Source of the DNA: Bufo bufo
Lineage: Eukaryota; Chordata; Amphibia; Anura; Bufonidae
Assembly (NCBI RefSeq): GCF_905171765.1
Contig: NC_053390.1
Location: forward strand, 514,066,852 to 514,130,851
Length of the DNA stretch: 64,000 nt
Direction of reading: 5' to 3'
The notes under the pieces are model-generated. The model saw only the letters and a program-made list of their open reading frames with translations. It did not search any database and was not told the DNA's origin. Positions 21,631 through 32,359 of this stretch are shown here, piece by piece; the first letter of the stretch is position 1; each line of letters starts with the position of its first letter. A program made the position numbers and the translations under genes.

Positions 21631-21679
21631 TGTATGCGTTTCGGGCTACCTGGTATGCAGGCCGTTACTCATGACATAC
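21631..21679 (-). ncRNA. hammerhead-like motif of PLE 1 (3' copy)
   Basis: On the - strand: ATGAGTAA, a long hairpin closed by GGC/GCC, then CGAAACGCATAC. The flanks GTATG and CATAC can pair as stem I. The CUGANGA core is degenerate. The same motif, inverted, is at 26378-26404 joined to 37495-37510. Confidence 0.35.
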
Positions 21680-21819
21680 AACAGAACTGAGTGCAGTAGA
21701 TATAGTGGGTCAACACCTGAATACCTTGATTGGGAGATCACATGACCCACAATAAATACCGCCTCTCACATGCATCCAAATCCAGATAAAAAGTCACAAT
21801 CTGATAAAAAAAATATATA

Positions 21820-23382
21820 CAGGGAGTGCAGAATTATTAGGCAAGTTGTATTTTTGAGGATTAATTTTATTATTGAACAACAACCATGTTCTCAATGAAC
21901 CCAAAAAACTCATTAATATCAAAGCTGAATATTTTTGGAAGTAGTTTTTAGTTTGTTTTTAGTTTTAGCTATTTTAGGGGGATATCTGTGTGTGCAGGTG
22001 ACTATTACTGTGCATAATTATTAGGCAACTTAACAAAAAACAAATATATACCCATTTCAATTATTTATTTTTACCAGTGAAACCAATATAACATCTCAAC
22101 ATTCACAAATATACATTTCTGACATTCAAAAACAAAACAAAAACAAATCAGTGACCAATATAGCCACCTTTCTTTGCAAGGACACTCAAAAGCCTGCCAT
22201 CCATGGATTCTGTCAGTGTTTTGATCTGTTCACCATCAACATTGTGTGCAGCAGCAACCACAGCCTCCCAGACACAGTTCAGAGAGGTGTACTGTTTTCC
22301 CTTCTTGTAAATCTCACATTTGATGATGGACCACAGGTTCTCAGTGGGGTTCAGATCAGGTGAACAAGGAGGCCATGTCATTAGATTTTCTTCTTTTATA
22401 CCCTTTCTTGCCAGCCACGCTGTGGAGTACTTGGACGCGTGTGATGGAGCATTGTCCTGCATGAAAATCATGTTTTTCTTGAAGGGTGCAGACTTCTTCC
22501 TGTACCACTGCTTGACGAAGGTGTCTTCCAGAAACTGGCAGTAGGACTGGGAGTTGAGCTTGACTCCATCCTCAACCCGAAAAGGCCCCACAAGCTCATC
22601 TTTGATGATACCAGCCCAAACCAGTACTCCACCTCCACCTTTCTGGCGTCTGAGTCGGACTGGAGCTCTCTGCCCTTTACCAATCCAGCCACGGGCCCAT
22701 CCATCTGGCCCATCAAGACTCACTCTCATTTCATCAGTCCATAAAACCTTAGAAAAATCAGTCTTGAGATATTTCTTGGCCCAGTCTTGACGTTTCAGCT
22801 TGTGTGTCTTGTTCAGTGGTGGTCGTCTTTCAGCCTTTCTTACCTTGGCCATGTCTCTGAGTATTGCACACCTTGTGCTTTTGGGCACTCCAGTGATGTT
22901 GCAGCTCTGAAATATGGCCAAACTGGTGGCAAGTGGCATCTTGGCAGCTGCACGCTTGACTTTTCTCAGTTCATGGGCAGTTATTTTGCGCCTTGGTTTT
23001 TCCACACGCTTCTTGCGACCCTGTTGATTATTTTGAATGAAACGCTTGATTGTTCGATGATCACGCTTCATAAGCTTTGCAATTTTAAGAGTGCTGCATC
23101 CCTCTGCAAGATATCTCACTATTTTTGACTTTTCTGAGCCTGTCAAGTCCTTCTTTTGTCCCATTTTGCCAAAGGAAAGGAAGTTGCCTAATAATTATGC
23201 ACACCTAATATAGGGTGTTGATGTCATTAGACCACACCCCTTCTCATTACAGAGATGCACATCACCTAATATGCTTAATTGGTAGTAGGCTTTCGAGCCT
23301 ATACAGCTTGGAGTAAGACAACATGCATAAAGAGGATGATGTGGTCAAAATACTCATCTGCCTAATAATTCTGCACTCCCTG
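21820..23382 (-). mobile_element. DD37E Tc1/mariner transposon (TRT-type), copy 2
   Basis: Exactly 1563 bp like copy 1, with perfect CAGGGAGTGCAGAATTATTA termini at both ends and TA duplications at 21818-21819 and 23383-23384. Inner repeats GCATAATTATTAGGCAA are present near 22015 and, inverted, near 23190. It inserted in the 3' region of PLE 1. Confidence 0.96.
22148..23164 (-). CDS. DD37E transposase, intact 338 residues, copy 2
   Basis: Same protein family and start as 5144-6160, ATG at 23164, uninterrupted to 22148. Catalytic residues D144 (LWTDEMRV), D237 (FMQDNAPSH) and E275 (NPTENLW) are present, with 37 residues between the last two. Both helix-turn-helix domains (KIAKLMKRDHRTIKRF; PKSTRCAILRD) and the basic linker are whole. 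Here PDLNP is the normal form, but Ile274 is replaced by Thr. Termini and ORF are both undamaged, so this copy is the better candidate for a recently mobile element. Confidence 0.94.
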   Translation of the reverse strand: MGQKKDLTGSEKSKIVRYLAEGCSTLKIAKLMKRDHRTIKRFIQNNQQGRKKRVEKPRRKITAHELRKVKRAAAKMPLATSLAIFQSCNITGVPKSTRCAILRDMAKVRKAERRPPLNKTHKLKRQDWAKKYLKTDFSKVLWTDEMRVSLDGPDGWARGWIGKGQRAPVRLRRQKGGGGVLVWAGIIKDELVGPFRVEDGVKLNSQSYCQFLEDTFVKQWYRKKSAPFKKNMIFMQDNAPSHASKYSTAWLARKGIKEENLMTWPPCSPDLNPTENLWSIIKCEIYKKGKQYTSLNCVWEAVVAAAHNVDGEQIKTLTESMDGRLLSVLAKKGGYIGH

Positions 23383-23513
23383 TATATTACACCATAACAA
23401 ATACATATATTGGAGTGGGATGCAACACTATATCATATTCTTCGCTATTGTTGCAAAATTAAATCTAATCTTCTATTCAGTTCCTCTGGATAGCGGCTAT
23501 TTAATTGGAAAAT

Positions 23514-24638
23514 TCAAAAGGACTCCCTGTTAAGGAGTTTCCTCCTATGGTCTCCTCCCCTGATCGGTGCTTTAACCCTCTCAATTCCCTGCACAGACAT
23601 GTCGGACGTATCACCACCATGAGAAACCGCAAAGTGCGAACTGGCCATTGACACGATGCGGCTTCCATGGTGTGGCACGTCCGAGATATGTCTGCGTATC
23701 CTCACCTTGAGGGGATTGGTAGTACAGCCAATGTATTGTAGATTGCAAATCCCATATGTAATGAGGTAAACTGCATATGTTGTGTTACAGTTAAGATATG
23801 ATTTGATTTTAAATTCCTTGCCATTAACAGTAGATTTAAAGGATTTGGCTATTACTGTATGATCACAACATATGCATTTACCATGTCCACATTTGTAGCT
23901 ACCTATTGTTGTCAACCAAATTGGCTGTGATGTTTTTTTCTCTTGATAGAGACTAGGGCTAACATGTGTGGCCACTGTGGGAGCTCTGCGGGCAGCACAC
24001 CTAACACCCCCCATTGCTATTTTAGCCCATTGCTTATCATATGCTAAAATCGGAAGATGTCGTCTAACGATTTTGCTAATTTCAGGATATTCTACACTAG
24101 GGATGTCAACCTGCAGCCCTCCAGCTGTTGTAAAACTACAACTCCCATCATGCCCTGCTGTAAGCTGATAGTTGTAGGCTCTCCGGGCATTGTGGGAGTG
24201 GTAGTTTTGCAACAGCTGGAGGGCCGCAGGTTGGGCATCCCTGTTCTACACTATATTGCATTACAAAAATGCTTTGGGCAATTTTTTCTGGTGAGGGTAA
24301 TTGCTTAATAGATTCATCCTTTCTTTTTTTGGGGTAGATTAATGAATTCCTATCCACATCCAGGGTCTGATATAGACATCTAGAGATGTGTTTTTTTTGG
24401 AATAACCTCTCTGTGTTAGTCTACTCTTAATATTCTTTGCTTTTAATATAAAGGAATTGGTATCTGTACAATTCCGCCTAGCACGGATTATTTCACCCTT
24501 GGGTATGTTATATACCATATGTGGTGGGTGACAGGAAGATACATGTAATATGGTATTGCCTGCCGTGGATTTCCTAAAGGTGGATGTACATATAGTAGCC
24601 GTGGCTGCGTCCCCCCTCAGATGCAAGTCCAAAAAGGA
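23514..24638 (-). pseudogene. PLE 1 RT tail plus GIY-YIG endonuclease remnant
   Basis: PLE proteins copy RNA at a nick made by their GIY-YIG nuclease. On the - strand the sequence enters just after the RT active site (SFLDLHLRGD at 24638, preceded by a few codons at 26261-26300), then STFRKSTAGNTILHVSSCHP, RARRNCTDTNSF and LTQRGYSKK. A frameshift near 24365 and the MITE at 24098-24243 interrupt it. The GIY-YIG domain follows: a Cys-rich CGHGKCICC segment, then YAVYLITYGICNLQYIGCTT near 23740. The RT palm is absent, so the copy is dead. Confidence 0.88.
24098..24243. mobile_element. hAT MITE, 146 bp, palindromic
   Basis: Left TAGGGATG and right CATCCCTG termini (CAGGGATG type). 8-bp duplication TTCTACAC at 24090-24097 and 24244-24251. 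Arms pair over AACCTGCAGCCCTCCAGCTG against CAGCTGGAGGGCCGCAGGTT, and ACTACAACTCCCATCATGCC against its inverse. No coding capacity. Confidence 0.95.
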
Positions 24639-24640
24639 TA

Positions 24641-26258
24641 CAGTTGCAAGAAAAAGTATGTGAACCCTTTGGAATGATATAGATTTCTGCACAAATTGGT
24701 CATAAAATGTGATCTGATCTTCATCTAAGTCACAACAATAGACAATCACAGTCTGCTTAAACTAATAACAAACAAAGAATTAAATGTTACCATGTTTTTA
24801 TTGAACACACCATGTAAACATTCACAGTGCATGTGTAAAAAGTATGTGAACCCTTGGATTTAATAACTGGTTGAACCTCCTTTGGCAGCAATAACTTCAA
24901 CCAAACGTTTCCTGTAGTTGCAGATCAGACGTGCACAACGGTTAGGAGTAATTCTTGACCATTCCTCTTTACAGAACTGTTTCAATTCAGCAATATTCTT
25001 GGGATGTCTGGTGTGAATCGCTTTCTTGAGGTCATGCCACAGCATCTCAATCGGGTTGAGGTCAGGACTCTGACTGGGCCACTCCTGAAGGCGTATTTTA
25101 TTCTGCTTAAGCCATTCTGTTGTTGATTTACTTCTATGCTTTGGGTCATTGTCCTGTTGCAACACCTATCTTCTGTTGAGCTTCAGCTAGTGGACAGATG
25201 GCCTTAAGTTCTCCTGCTAAATGTCTTGATAAACTTGGGAATTAATTTTTCCTTCGATGATAGCAATCTGTCCAGGCCCTGACGCAGCAAAGCAGCCCCA
25301 AACCATGATGCCCCCACCACCATACTTCACAGTTGAGATGAGGTTTTGATGTTGGTGTGCTGTGCCTCTTTTTCTCCACACAGTGTTGTGTGTTTCTTCC
25401 AAACAACTCAACTTTGGTTTCATCTGTCCACAGAATATTTTGCCAGTACTGCTGTGGAACATCCAGGTGCTCTTGTGCAAACTGTAAACGTGCAGCAATG
25501 AATTTTTGGACAGCAGTGGCTTCCTCTGTGGTATCCTCCCATGAAATCCATTCTTGTTTAGTGTTTTACATATCGTATATTCGCTAACAGGGATGTTAGC
25601 ATATGCCAGAGACTTTTGTAAGTCTTTAGCTGACACTCTAGGATTCTTCTTCACCTCATTGAGCAGTCTGCGCTGTGCTTTTGCAGTCATCTTTACAGGA
25701 CGGCCACTCCTAGGGAGAGTAGCAGCAGTGCTGAACTTTCTCCATTTATATACAATTTGTCTTACCATGGACTGATAATCAGCAAGGCTTTTAGGGATGC
25801 TTTTATAACCCTTTCCAGTTTTATGCAATTCAACAATTCTTAATCGTAGGTCTTCTGAGAGCTCTTTTGTGCAAGGCATCATTCACATCAGGCAATGCTT
25901 CTTGTGAAAAGCAAACCTAGAACTGGTGTGTGTTTTTTATAGGGCAGGGCAGCTGTAACCAACACCTACAATCTCATCTCATTGATTGGACTCCAGTTGG
26001 CTGACACCTCACTCCAATTAGCTCTTGGAGATGTCATTAGTCTAGGGGTTCACATACTTTTTCCACCTGCACTGTGAATATTTACATGGTGTGTTCAATA
26101 AAAACATGGTAACATTTAATTATTTGTGTGTTATTAGTTTAAGCAGACTGTGATTGTCTATTGTTGTGACTTAGATGAAGATCAGATCACATTTTATAAC
26201 CAATTTGTGCAGAAATCCATATCATTCCAAAGGGTTCACATACTTTTTCTTGCAACTG
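24641..26258 (-). mobile_element. Tc1-like transposon with CAGTTGCAAG termini
   Basis: 1618 bp, CAGTTGCAAGAAAAAGTATG at 24641 and its inverse at 26258, TA duplications at 24639-24640 and 26259-26260. Long terminal repeats of about 190 bp contain a second GTATGTGAACCC copy. It split the PLE 1 RT between codons that still read in phase across the empty site. Confidence 0.95.
24860..25882 (-). pseudogene. Tc1 transposase pseudogene (DD34E)
   Basis: Begins [17 protein letters not shown] at 25882, with the helix-turn-helix region and an [14 protein letters not shown] segment. Between about 25525 and 25385 the true product (FAQEHLDVPQQYW, ILWTDETKVELFG, first Asp) lies in the +1 frame, so two compensating frameshifts bracket it. 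Three TAG stops follow between 25216 and 25166. The last part is open: LQQDNDPKH (second Asp) and [11 protein letters not shown] (Glu, 34 residues on), ending GGSTSY. Inactive. Confidence 0.9.
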
Positions 26259-26312
26259 TATCTCACACGGTTCGTGATGAACACTAAAGGAGATAGTAGT
26301 CAAACATGAATC

Positions 26313-26404
26313 TCCCAATCAAGGTATTCAGGTGTTGACCCACTATATCTACTGCACTCATTTGTTCTGTAGTATGTCATGAGTAAGGGCCTGCATACTA
26401 GGTA
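26313..26404 (+). repeat. inverted terminal segment of PLE 1
   Basis: ATCTCCCAATCAAGGTATTC onwards is the inverse of 21680-21740, continuing across the hAT insertion into 37495-37551. The last eight bases ACTAGGTA (26397-26404) are the target duplication of the hAT element. Confidence 0.85.
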
Positions 26405-26859
26405 TAGTGATGTCGCGAACATAAAATTTTCAGTTCGCGAACAGCGAACGCGAACTTCCGCAAATGTTCGCGAACTGGCGAACCGGGCGAACCGCCATAG
26501 ACTTCAATAGACAGGCGAATTTTAAAACCCACAGGGACTCTTTCTGGCCACAATAGTGATGAGAAAGTTGTTTCAAGGGGTCTAACACCTGGACTGTGGC
26601 ATGCCGGAGGGGGATCTATGGCAAAACTCCCATGGAAAATTACGTAGTGGACGCAGAGTCGGGTTTTAATCCATAAAGGGCATAAATCAACTAACATTCC
26701 TAAATTGTTTGGAATAACGTGCTTTAAAACATCCAGTGTGTGTATACGATCAGGTATGATGTTGTATCGATCAGGTAGTGTAAGGGTTACGCCCGCATCA
26801 CAGACATTGACAGACCAAACTCCCCTTTTAATGCACCGCAAACAGTTCATTTGCACAAC

Positions 26860-26960
26860 CGCAAACTCCCCATTTGCACAAGGTTGGATACCAAGCTAGC
26901 CACGTCCCGGTGATGTCATTGAAGGTTTCTTCCTCCACCCAGCCACGTACAACACCAAGG
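26860..26960 (-). pseudogene. displaced hAT transposase fragment
   Basis: CAAGGTTGGAT...GATGTCATTGA...CAGCCACGTACAACACCA matches the coding segment at 29765-29870 of the intact gene with deletions. It lies on the far side of the 190-bp array, so it is a relic of a second, scrambled transposase copy. Confidence 0.75.
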
Positions 26961-26982
26961 GTCCCCGAAAGGTCAATTGAAT

Positions 26983-28210
26983 TGATTTTTCGAACGGGGA
27001 GATGGTTAAAAAAACGCTGGCTCCCTCCCCTTTGTTTTTATCCACGGTGACTGCGTCTGCGCCGTGCAATTTACTGTCACACCCGATATGAGTGGTATTT
27101 TCTGTAGTACTATTCTCATCAGTTTAATCCCTCTAACGTCCCCGACTCCCCAATCTGGGGGCCATTTATTAAACAGATTTTTCGGACGGGGAGATGGTTA
27201 AAAAAACGCTGGCTCCCTCCACTCTGTTTTAATCCACGGTGACTGCGTCTGCGCCGTGCAATTTACTGTCACACCCGATATGAGTGGTATTTTCTGTAGT
27301 ACTATTCTCATCAGTTTAATCCCTCTAACGTCCCCAATCTGGGTGCCATTTATTGAATAGATTTTTCGAACGGGGAGATGGTTAAAAAAACGCTGGCTCC
27401 CTCCCCTTTGTTTTTATCCACGGTGACTGCGTCTGCGCCGTGCAATTTACTGTCACACCCGATATGAGTGGTATTTTCTGTAGTACTATTCTCATCAGTT
27501 TAATCCCTCTAACGTCCCCGACTCCCCAATCTGGGGGCCATTTATTAAACAGATTTTTCGGACGGGGAGATGGTTAAAAAAACGCTGGCTCCCTCCACTC
27601 TGTTTTAATCCACGGTGACTGCGTCTGCGCCGTGCAATTTACTGTCACACCCGATATGAGTGGTATTTTCTGTAGTACTATTCTCATCAGTTTAATCCCT
27701 CTAACGTCCCCAATCTGGGTGCCATTTATTGAATAGATTTTTCGAACGGGGAGATGGTTAAAAAAAACCTGGCTCCCTCCACTCTGTTTTAAACCACGGT
27801 GACTGCGTCTGCGCCGTGCAATTTACTGTCACACCCGATATGAGTGGTATTTTCTGTAGTACTATTCTCATCAGTTTAATCCCTCTAACGTCCCCAATCT
27901 GGGTGCCATTTATTGAATAGATTTTTCGAACGGGGAGATGGTTAAAAAAACGCTGGCTCCCTCCACTCTGTTTTAAACCACGGTGACTGCATCTGCGCCG
28001 TGCAATTTACTGTCACACCCGATATGAGTGGTATTTTCTGTAGTACTATTCTCATCAGTTTAATCCCTCTAACATCCCCAATCTGGGGGCCATTTATTAA
28101 ATAGATTTTTTGAACGGGGAGATGGTTAAAAAAACGCTGGCTCCCTCCACCGATATGAGTGGTATTTTCTGTAGTATTATTCTCATCAGTTTAATCCCTG
28201 TTACGTCCCA
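26983..28210 (+). repeat. 184-192 bp tandem array
   Basis: About 6.5 units starting GATTTTTCGAACGGGGAGAT at 26983, 27174, 27360, 27552, 27736, 27920 and 28104. The first four units form two 377-bp dimers distinguished by a GACTCCCCAATCTGGGGG insertion. Each unit includes CACACCCGATATGAGTGGTA, a motif shared with the 145-bp array. Confidence 0.93.
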
Positions 28211-28680
28211 TATCAAGAATTGCCTTTTATGAAAAAAAATTTAGGCCGGGTACCTTCGACTGCCTTCACAGTGACAGACCAAACTCTCATACACTAAACT
28301 GAATTGATTTCAGGAACCGGGAGATGGAAAAAGCAGCTTGGTCGGTCCTCTTACTCCCAAATTGGGGCACTGCGCGTGCACAGAGCAATGTGCTGTGACA
28401 CCCTATATGAGTGGTGTCTTAACTAGTACTATTGCTATCAGTTTAATCCCTGTTACGGACCCTATCCGGTCGAATTTATTAACCATTGTCGAATCCCCCA
28501 TTGACATCCCCCTTATAAGCTGTGTAAAGCATATTTTTTAGTTTGGTTTTGAACTGCTGCATCCTTTCCGACTTTTGGTAATTTGGTAACATTTCTGCCA
28601 CTTTCTGCTTATACCGGGGGTCTAGTAGCGTGGCCACCCGATCGCTTTTGGTCTGACCATAATGAAGCAACGGCCTTATC
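28211..28680 (-). pseudogene. second hAT transposase relic
   Basis: Two separated stretches match the intact gene: 28225-28262 corresponds to about 31093-31132 (GGGTACCTTC segment) and 28495-28665 to about 29560-29690, encoding LLDPRYKQKVAEMLPNYQKS, MQQFKTKLKNMLYTAYKGDV in the same orientation. The coding between them is missing. A duplicated, collapsed transposase gene is the simplest reading. Confidence 0.8.
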
Positions 28681-29083
28681 ATCTGGGGTGTGGCAACATT
28701 GCCAACACACTTTTATAGAGGTGATGATGATTGCTTCATTGTGATACGCAAGCCCCTTCACCACAACAAGGTAACGATCACGAAGGGGAATTGACACTTG
28801 TATGTGCCTTTTTTTTTTGGTTTGTTTTTGCAGCCACAGTGCTGCACCATAGGACAGAAAAATTAGGCATGTACACATGCCTGAAAAATAATGGCACTGT
28901 TGCAGACGCTATTGTAGCAGCGGCCGGAAAAATTTATGTTTTCCAGGCAGAAAAGTGACTAAAACATTACGGCTTGAACCCTAGTTGGTGGTGGAGAATT
29001 CACGAAAGTCATCCGGTATGCAGACATTAAATACAGCAGCGTGGGGACCATTTTGAGGCCAAGGCATGTAATCAGGCCTTTTG
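28681..29083 (-). other. hAT 3' non-coding region
   Basis: Lies between the transposase stop and the relic copy. No conserved frame; a T8 run at 28810. Nothing else recognised. Confidence 0.5.
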
Positions 29084-32000
29084 TTAGTCAAACGTATCCC
29101 CCACTGTCAGTCCCTTCGGGATCCATGCCTCATTCATCTTTATGAAGGTGAGGTAATCAACACTTTTTTGACCGAGGCGACTTCTCTTGTCAGTGACAAT
29201 GCCTCCTGCTGCACTGAAGCTCCTTTCTGACAGGACACTTGAAGCAGGGCAGGCCAGAAGTTCTATCGCAAACTGGGATAGCTCAGGCCACAGGTCAAGC
29301 CTGCACACCCAGTAGTGAAGGGGTTCATTGCTCCTCAGAGTGTCGATATCTGCTGTTAAGGCGAGGTAGTCTGCTACCTGTCGGTCGAGTCGTTCTCTAA
29401 GGCTGGATCCCGAAGGGCTGTGGCGATGAGTAGGACTGAAAAAGCTCCGCATGTCCTCCATCAACAACACATCTGTAAATCGTCCAGTCCTTGCCGCCGT
29501 GGTAGGAGGAGGATTACACTCACCTCTTCCCCTGTTAGATTCCCGTTGTGCTGTGACATCTCCCTTATAAGCTGTGTAAAGCATATTTTTTAGTTTGGTT
29601 TTGAACTGCTGCATCCTTTCCGACTTTCGGTAATTTGGTAACATTTCTGCCACTTTCTGCTTATACCGGGGGTCTAGTAGCGTGGTCACCCAGTACAGAT
29701 CGTTCTCCTTTATCCTTTTTATACGTGGGTCCCTCAACAGACATGACAGCATGAAAGACCCCATTTGAACAAGGTTGGATGCAGAGCTTCTCATTTCCCG
29801 TTCCTCGTCCTCACTGATGTCATTGACGGTCTGTTCTTCCCCCCAGCCACGTACAACACCATGGGTCCCAGATAGGTGACAACAACGAGCACCCTGGGGT
29901 GCCTGCTGTGGTTGGTCTTCCTCCTCCTCAAAGCCGCCACATTCCTCCTCTGACTCCTCTTCCTCATACTCCTCTTCCAGCGTTGCTGCAGGTCCGGCAA
30001 GCGATGATGACAAGGCTGTTTCTGGTGGTGATGGTGACCACAACTCTTCCTCTTCCTCTTCACGCTCATCTACAGCCTGATCCAGAACTCTTCGCAGGGC
30101 ACGCTCCAGGAAGAAAACAAATGGGATGAGGTCGCTGATGGTGCCTTCGGTGCGACTGACTAGGTTTGTCACCTCCTCAAAAGGACGCATAAGCCTACAG
30201 GCATTGCGCATGAGTGTCCAGTAACGTGGCAAAAAGATTCCCAGCTCCGCAGAGGCTGTCCTAGCACCCCGGTCATACAAATACTCGTTGACGGCTTTTT
30301 CTTGTTGGAGCAGGCGGTCGAACATTAGGAGTGTTGAATTCCAACGTGTCGGGCTGTCGCATATCAAGCGCCTCACTGGCATGTTGTTTCGCCGCTGAAT
30401 ATCGGAAAAGTGCGCCATGGCCGTGTAGGAACGCCTGAAATGGCCACACACCTTCCTGGCCTGCTTGAGGACGTCCTGTAAGCCTGGGTACTTAGACACA
30501 AAACGTTGTACGATGAGATTCAACACATGTGCCATGCACGGCACATGTGACAACTTGCCCAAATTTAATGCCGCCAACAGATTGCTTCCATTGTCACACA
30601 CCACTTTGCCGATCTCCAGTTGGTGCGGGGTCAGCCACTGATCCACCTGTGCGTTCAGGGCGGACAGGAGTGCTGGTCCTGTGTGGCTCTCTGCTTTCAG
30701 GCAAGTCAACCCCAAGATAGCGTTACACTGTCGTATCCGGGATGTGGAATAGCCCCTGGGGAGCTGGGGGGAATCAGTTGATGTGCAGCCAGACGCCGCA
30801 GCAGAAGAGGACTCAGCCGAGGAGGAAATTAAAGAGGATGGAGTAGGAGTAGAGGAGGTGGCAGTAGGTCTGCCTGCAAGTCGTGGTGGTGTCACCAACT
30901 CCGCTGCAGAGCCACGCATTCCATGCTTGTCAGCCGTCAGCAGGTTGACCCAATGCGCAGTATACGTGATATACCTGCCCTGACCGTGCTTTGCAGACCA
31001 GGTATCAGTGGTCAGATGGACCCTTGCCCCAACACTGTATGCCAGAGATGCCATGACTTCCTTTTCAATGACATGGTAGAGGTTTGGGATTGCCTTTTTT
31101 GAAAAAAAATTTCGTCCGGGTACCTTCCACTGTGGTGTCCCAATAGCGACAAATTTTTTGAAGGCCTCAGACTCTACCAGCTGGTATGGTAAAAGCTGGC
31201 GGGCTAAGAGTTCCGTCAAGCCAGCTGTCAGTCGCCGGGCAAGGGGGTGACTTTGTGACATTGGCTTCTTATGCTCAAACATGTCCTTGACAGACACCTG
31301 ACTGTGGGCAGATGAGCAGGAACTGCTGAAGGTGAGAGATGGAGTGGCGGGTGGTTGAGAGGGGGCAGGGAGGACAGCAGTGGTTGACGTGGCTGAAGAT
31401 GCAGGACCAGGAGGAGCATGGTGGCTTTGAGTTTGTGTGCTGCTTGTACTCATGTGTTGATCCCATAGGCGTTTGTGATGTGAGATCATGTGCCTTCGCA
31501 AAGCAGTTGTACCAAGGTGGGTGTTGGACTTCCCACGACTCAGTTTCTTTTGGCACAGGTTGCAAATGGCATTGCTTTTATCAGAGGCAGACACACAAAA
31601 AAAATGCCACACTGCTGAGCTTTGCAATGACGGCATTCTAGTGGTGGCAACAGCATGCGTTGACTGGCGTGCTGTCTGGCTGACCCCAGGTGCCGATACA
31701 TGCTGTCTGACTGTGCCACTAACTCCTTGCGACGACCTCCCCCTGCTTCCAACTCGTCTCCTCATTCTCTCTGTCTCCCCTTCAGAACTTTCCCCCTCTT
31801 CTTCTCTTCGAGCAGGCACCCACGTGGCATCCGTGGACACATCGTCATCATCAACCGCTTCACTTGTATCTGACACCTCAGCAAAGGAAGCAGCAGCGGG
31901 TACAACATCATCATCATCACACTGTACGTCCATGTGTGTAATCCTGCCTGACTGAGACATATCCCCGTAATCTACATCATCTGGCAATAATGGTTGCGCA

Positions 32001-32332
32001 TCACTAATTGCATCCAACTGATGTGTAAATAACTCCTCTGACGGATCAAGTGAAGCGGCTGTGGTGGCTGTGGTGGTAGTGGCGACGGGCGGGTGCGTGG
32101 TAACTTGAGAGCAGGTGACCGAAGCTGAGTTGGAGGAGGATGGTGCGTCAAGGTTCTTAGCGGAAGCTGTTGAAGATTGGGTGTCCTGTCTAAGCCAGTC
32201 AACTACGTCCTCTGAATTTTTCGGGTTCAGGGTACGTGGCCTCTGAAAACTGGGCATTATTCCAGGGACAGTGGAAATCACAGCACCACGACCACGACGG
32301 CCCCTGCGGGGTGGCCTGCCTCTGCCTGTCAT
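29084..32332 (-). CDS. intact hAT transposase, BED-finger type, 1082 residues
   Basis: Nuclear DDE-type hAT transposase. ATG at 32332 and open to 29084. Residues 1-20 form an AT-hook-like basic tail (RGRPPRRGRRGRG), then a Ser/Thr/Asp-rich low-complexity region to 235. The BED zinc finger is at 238-291 (W242, C257, C260, H281, H285/H286). RNase H-like catalytic core: D443 (LTTDTWSA), D580 (VVCDNGSN), a C/H motif at 599-602 (CMAH), TRWNST near 662-667, and E719/E720 (RPFEEVTNL). An acidic insert of Glu runs spans 755-805. The dimerisation domain at 985-1070 contains HYWVCRLDLW, CPASSVLSERSFSAAGG and YLTFIKMNEAW. No stop or frameshift. Length exceeds most hAT transposases because of the N-terminal and acidic inserts. 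Confidence 0.95.
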   Translation of the reverse strand: MTGRGRPPRRGRRGRGAVISTVPGIMPSFQRPRTLNPKNSEDVVDWLRQDTQSSTASAKNLDAPSSSNSASVTCSQVTTHPPVATTTTATTAASLDPSEELFTHQLDAISDAQPLLPDDVDYGDMSQSGRITHMDVQCDDDDVVPAAASFAEVSDTSEAVDDDDVSTDATWVPARREEEGESSEGETERMRRRVGSRGRSSQGVSGTVRQHVSAPGVSQTARQSTHAVATTRMPSLQSSAVWHFFCVSASDKSNAICNLCQKKLSRGKSNTHLGTTALRRHMISHHKRLWDQHMSTSSTQTQSHHAPPGPASSATSTTAVLPAPSQPPATPSLTFSSSCSSAHSQVSVKDMFEHKKPMSQSHPLARRLTAGLTELLARQLLPYQLVESEAFKKFVAIGTPQWKVPGRNFFSKKAIPNLYHVIEKEVMASLAYSVGARVHLTTDTWSAKHGQGRYITYTAHWVNLLTADKHGMRGSAAELVTPPRLAGRPTATSSTPTPSSLISSSAESSSAAASGCTSTDSPQLPRGYSTSRIRQCNAILGLTCLKAESHTGPALLSALNAQVDQWLTPHQLEIGKVVCDNGSNLLAALNLGKLSHVPCMAHVLNLIVQRFVSKYPGLQDVLKQARKVCGHFRRSYTAMAHFSDIQRRNNMPVRRLICDSPTRWNSTLLMFDRLLQQEKAVNEYLYDRGARTASAELGIFLPRYWTLMRNACRLMRPFEEVTNLVSRTEGTISDLIPFVFFLERALRRVLDQAVDEREEEEEELWSPSPPETALSSSLAGPAATLEEEYEEEESEEECGGFEEEEDQPQQAPQGARCCHLSGTHGVVRGWGEEQTVNDISEDEEREMRSSASNLVQMGSFMLSCLLRDPRIKRIKENDLYWVTTLLDPRYKQKVAEMLPNYRKSERMQQFKTKLKNMLYTAYKGDVTAQRESNRGRGECNPPPTTAARTGRFTDVLLMEDMRSFFSPTHRHSPSGSSLRERLDRQVADYLALTADIDTLRSNEPLHYWVCRLDLWPELSQFAIELLACPASSVLSERSFSAAGGIVTDKRSRLGQKSVDYLTFIKMNEAWIPKGLTVGDTFD

Positions 32333-32359
32333 TTTTTTTTTAGATAAGTGGTACTACGC

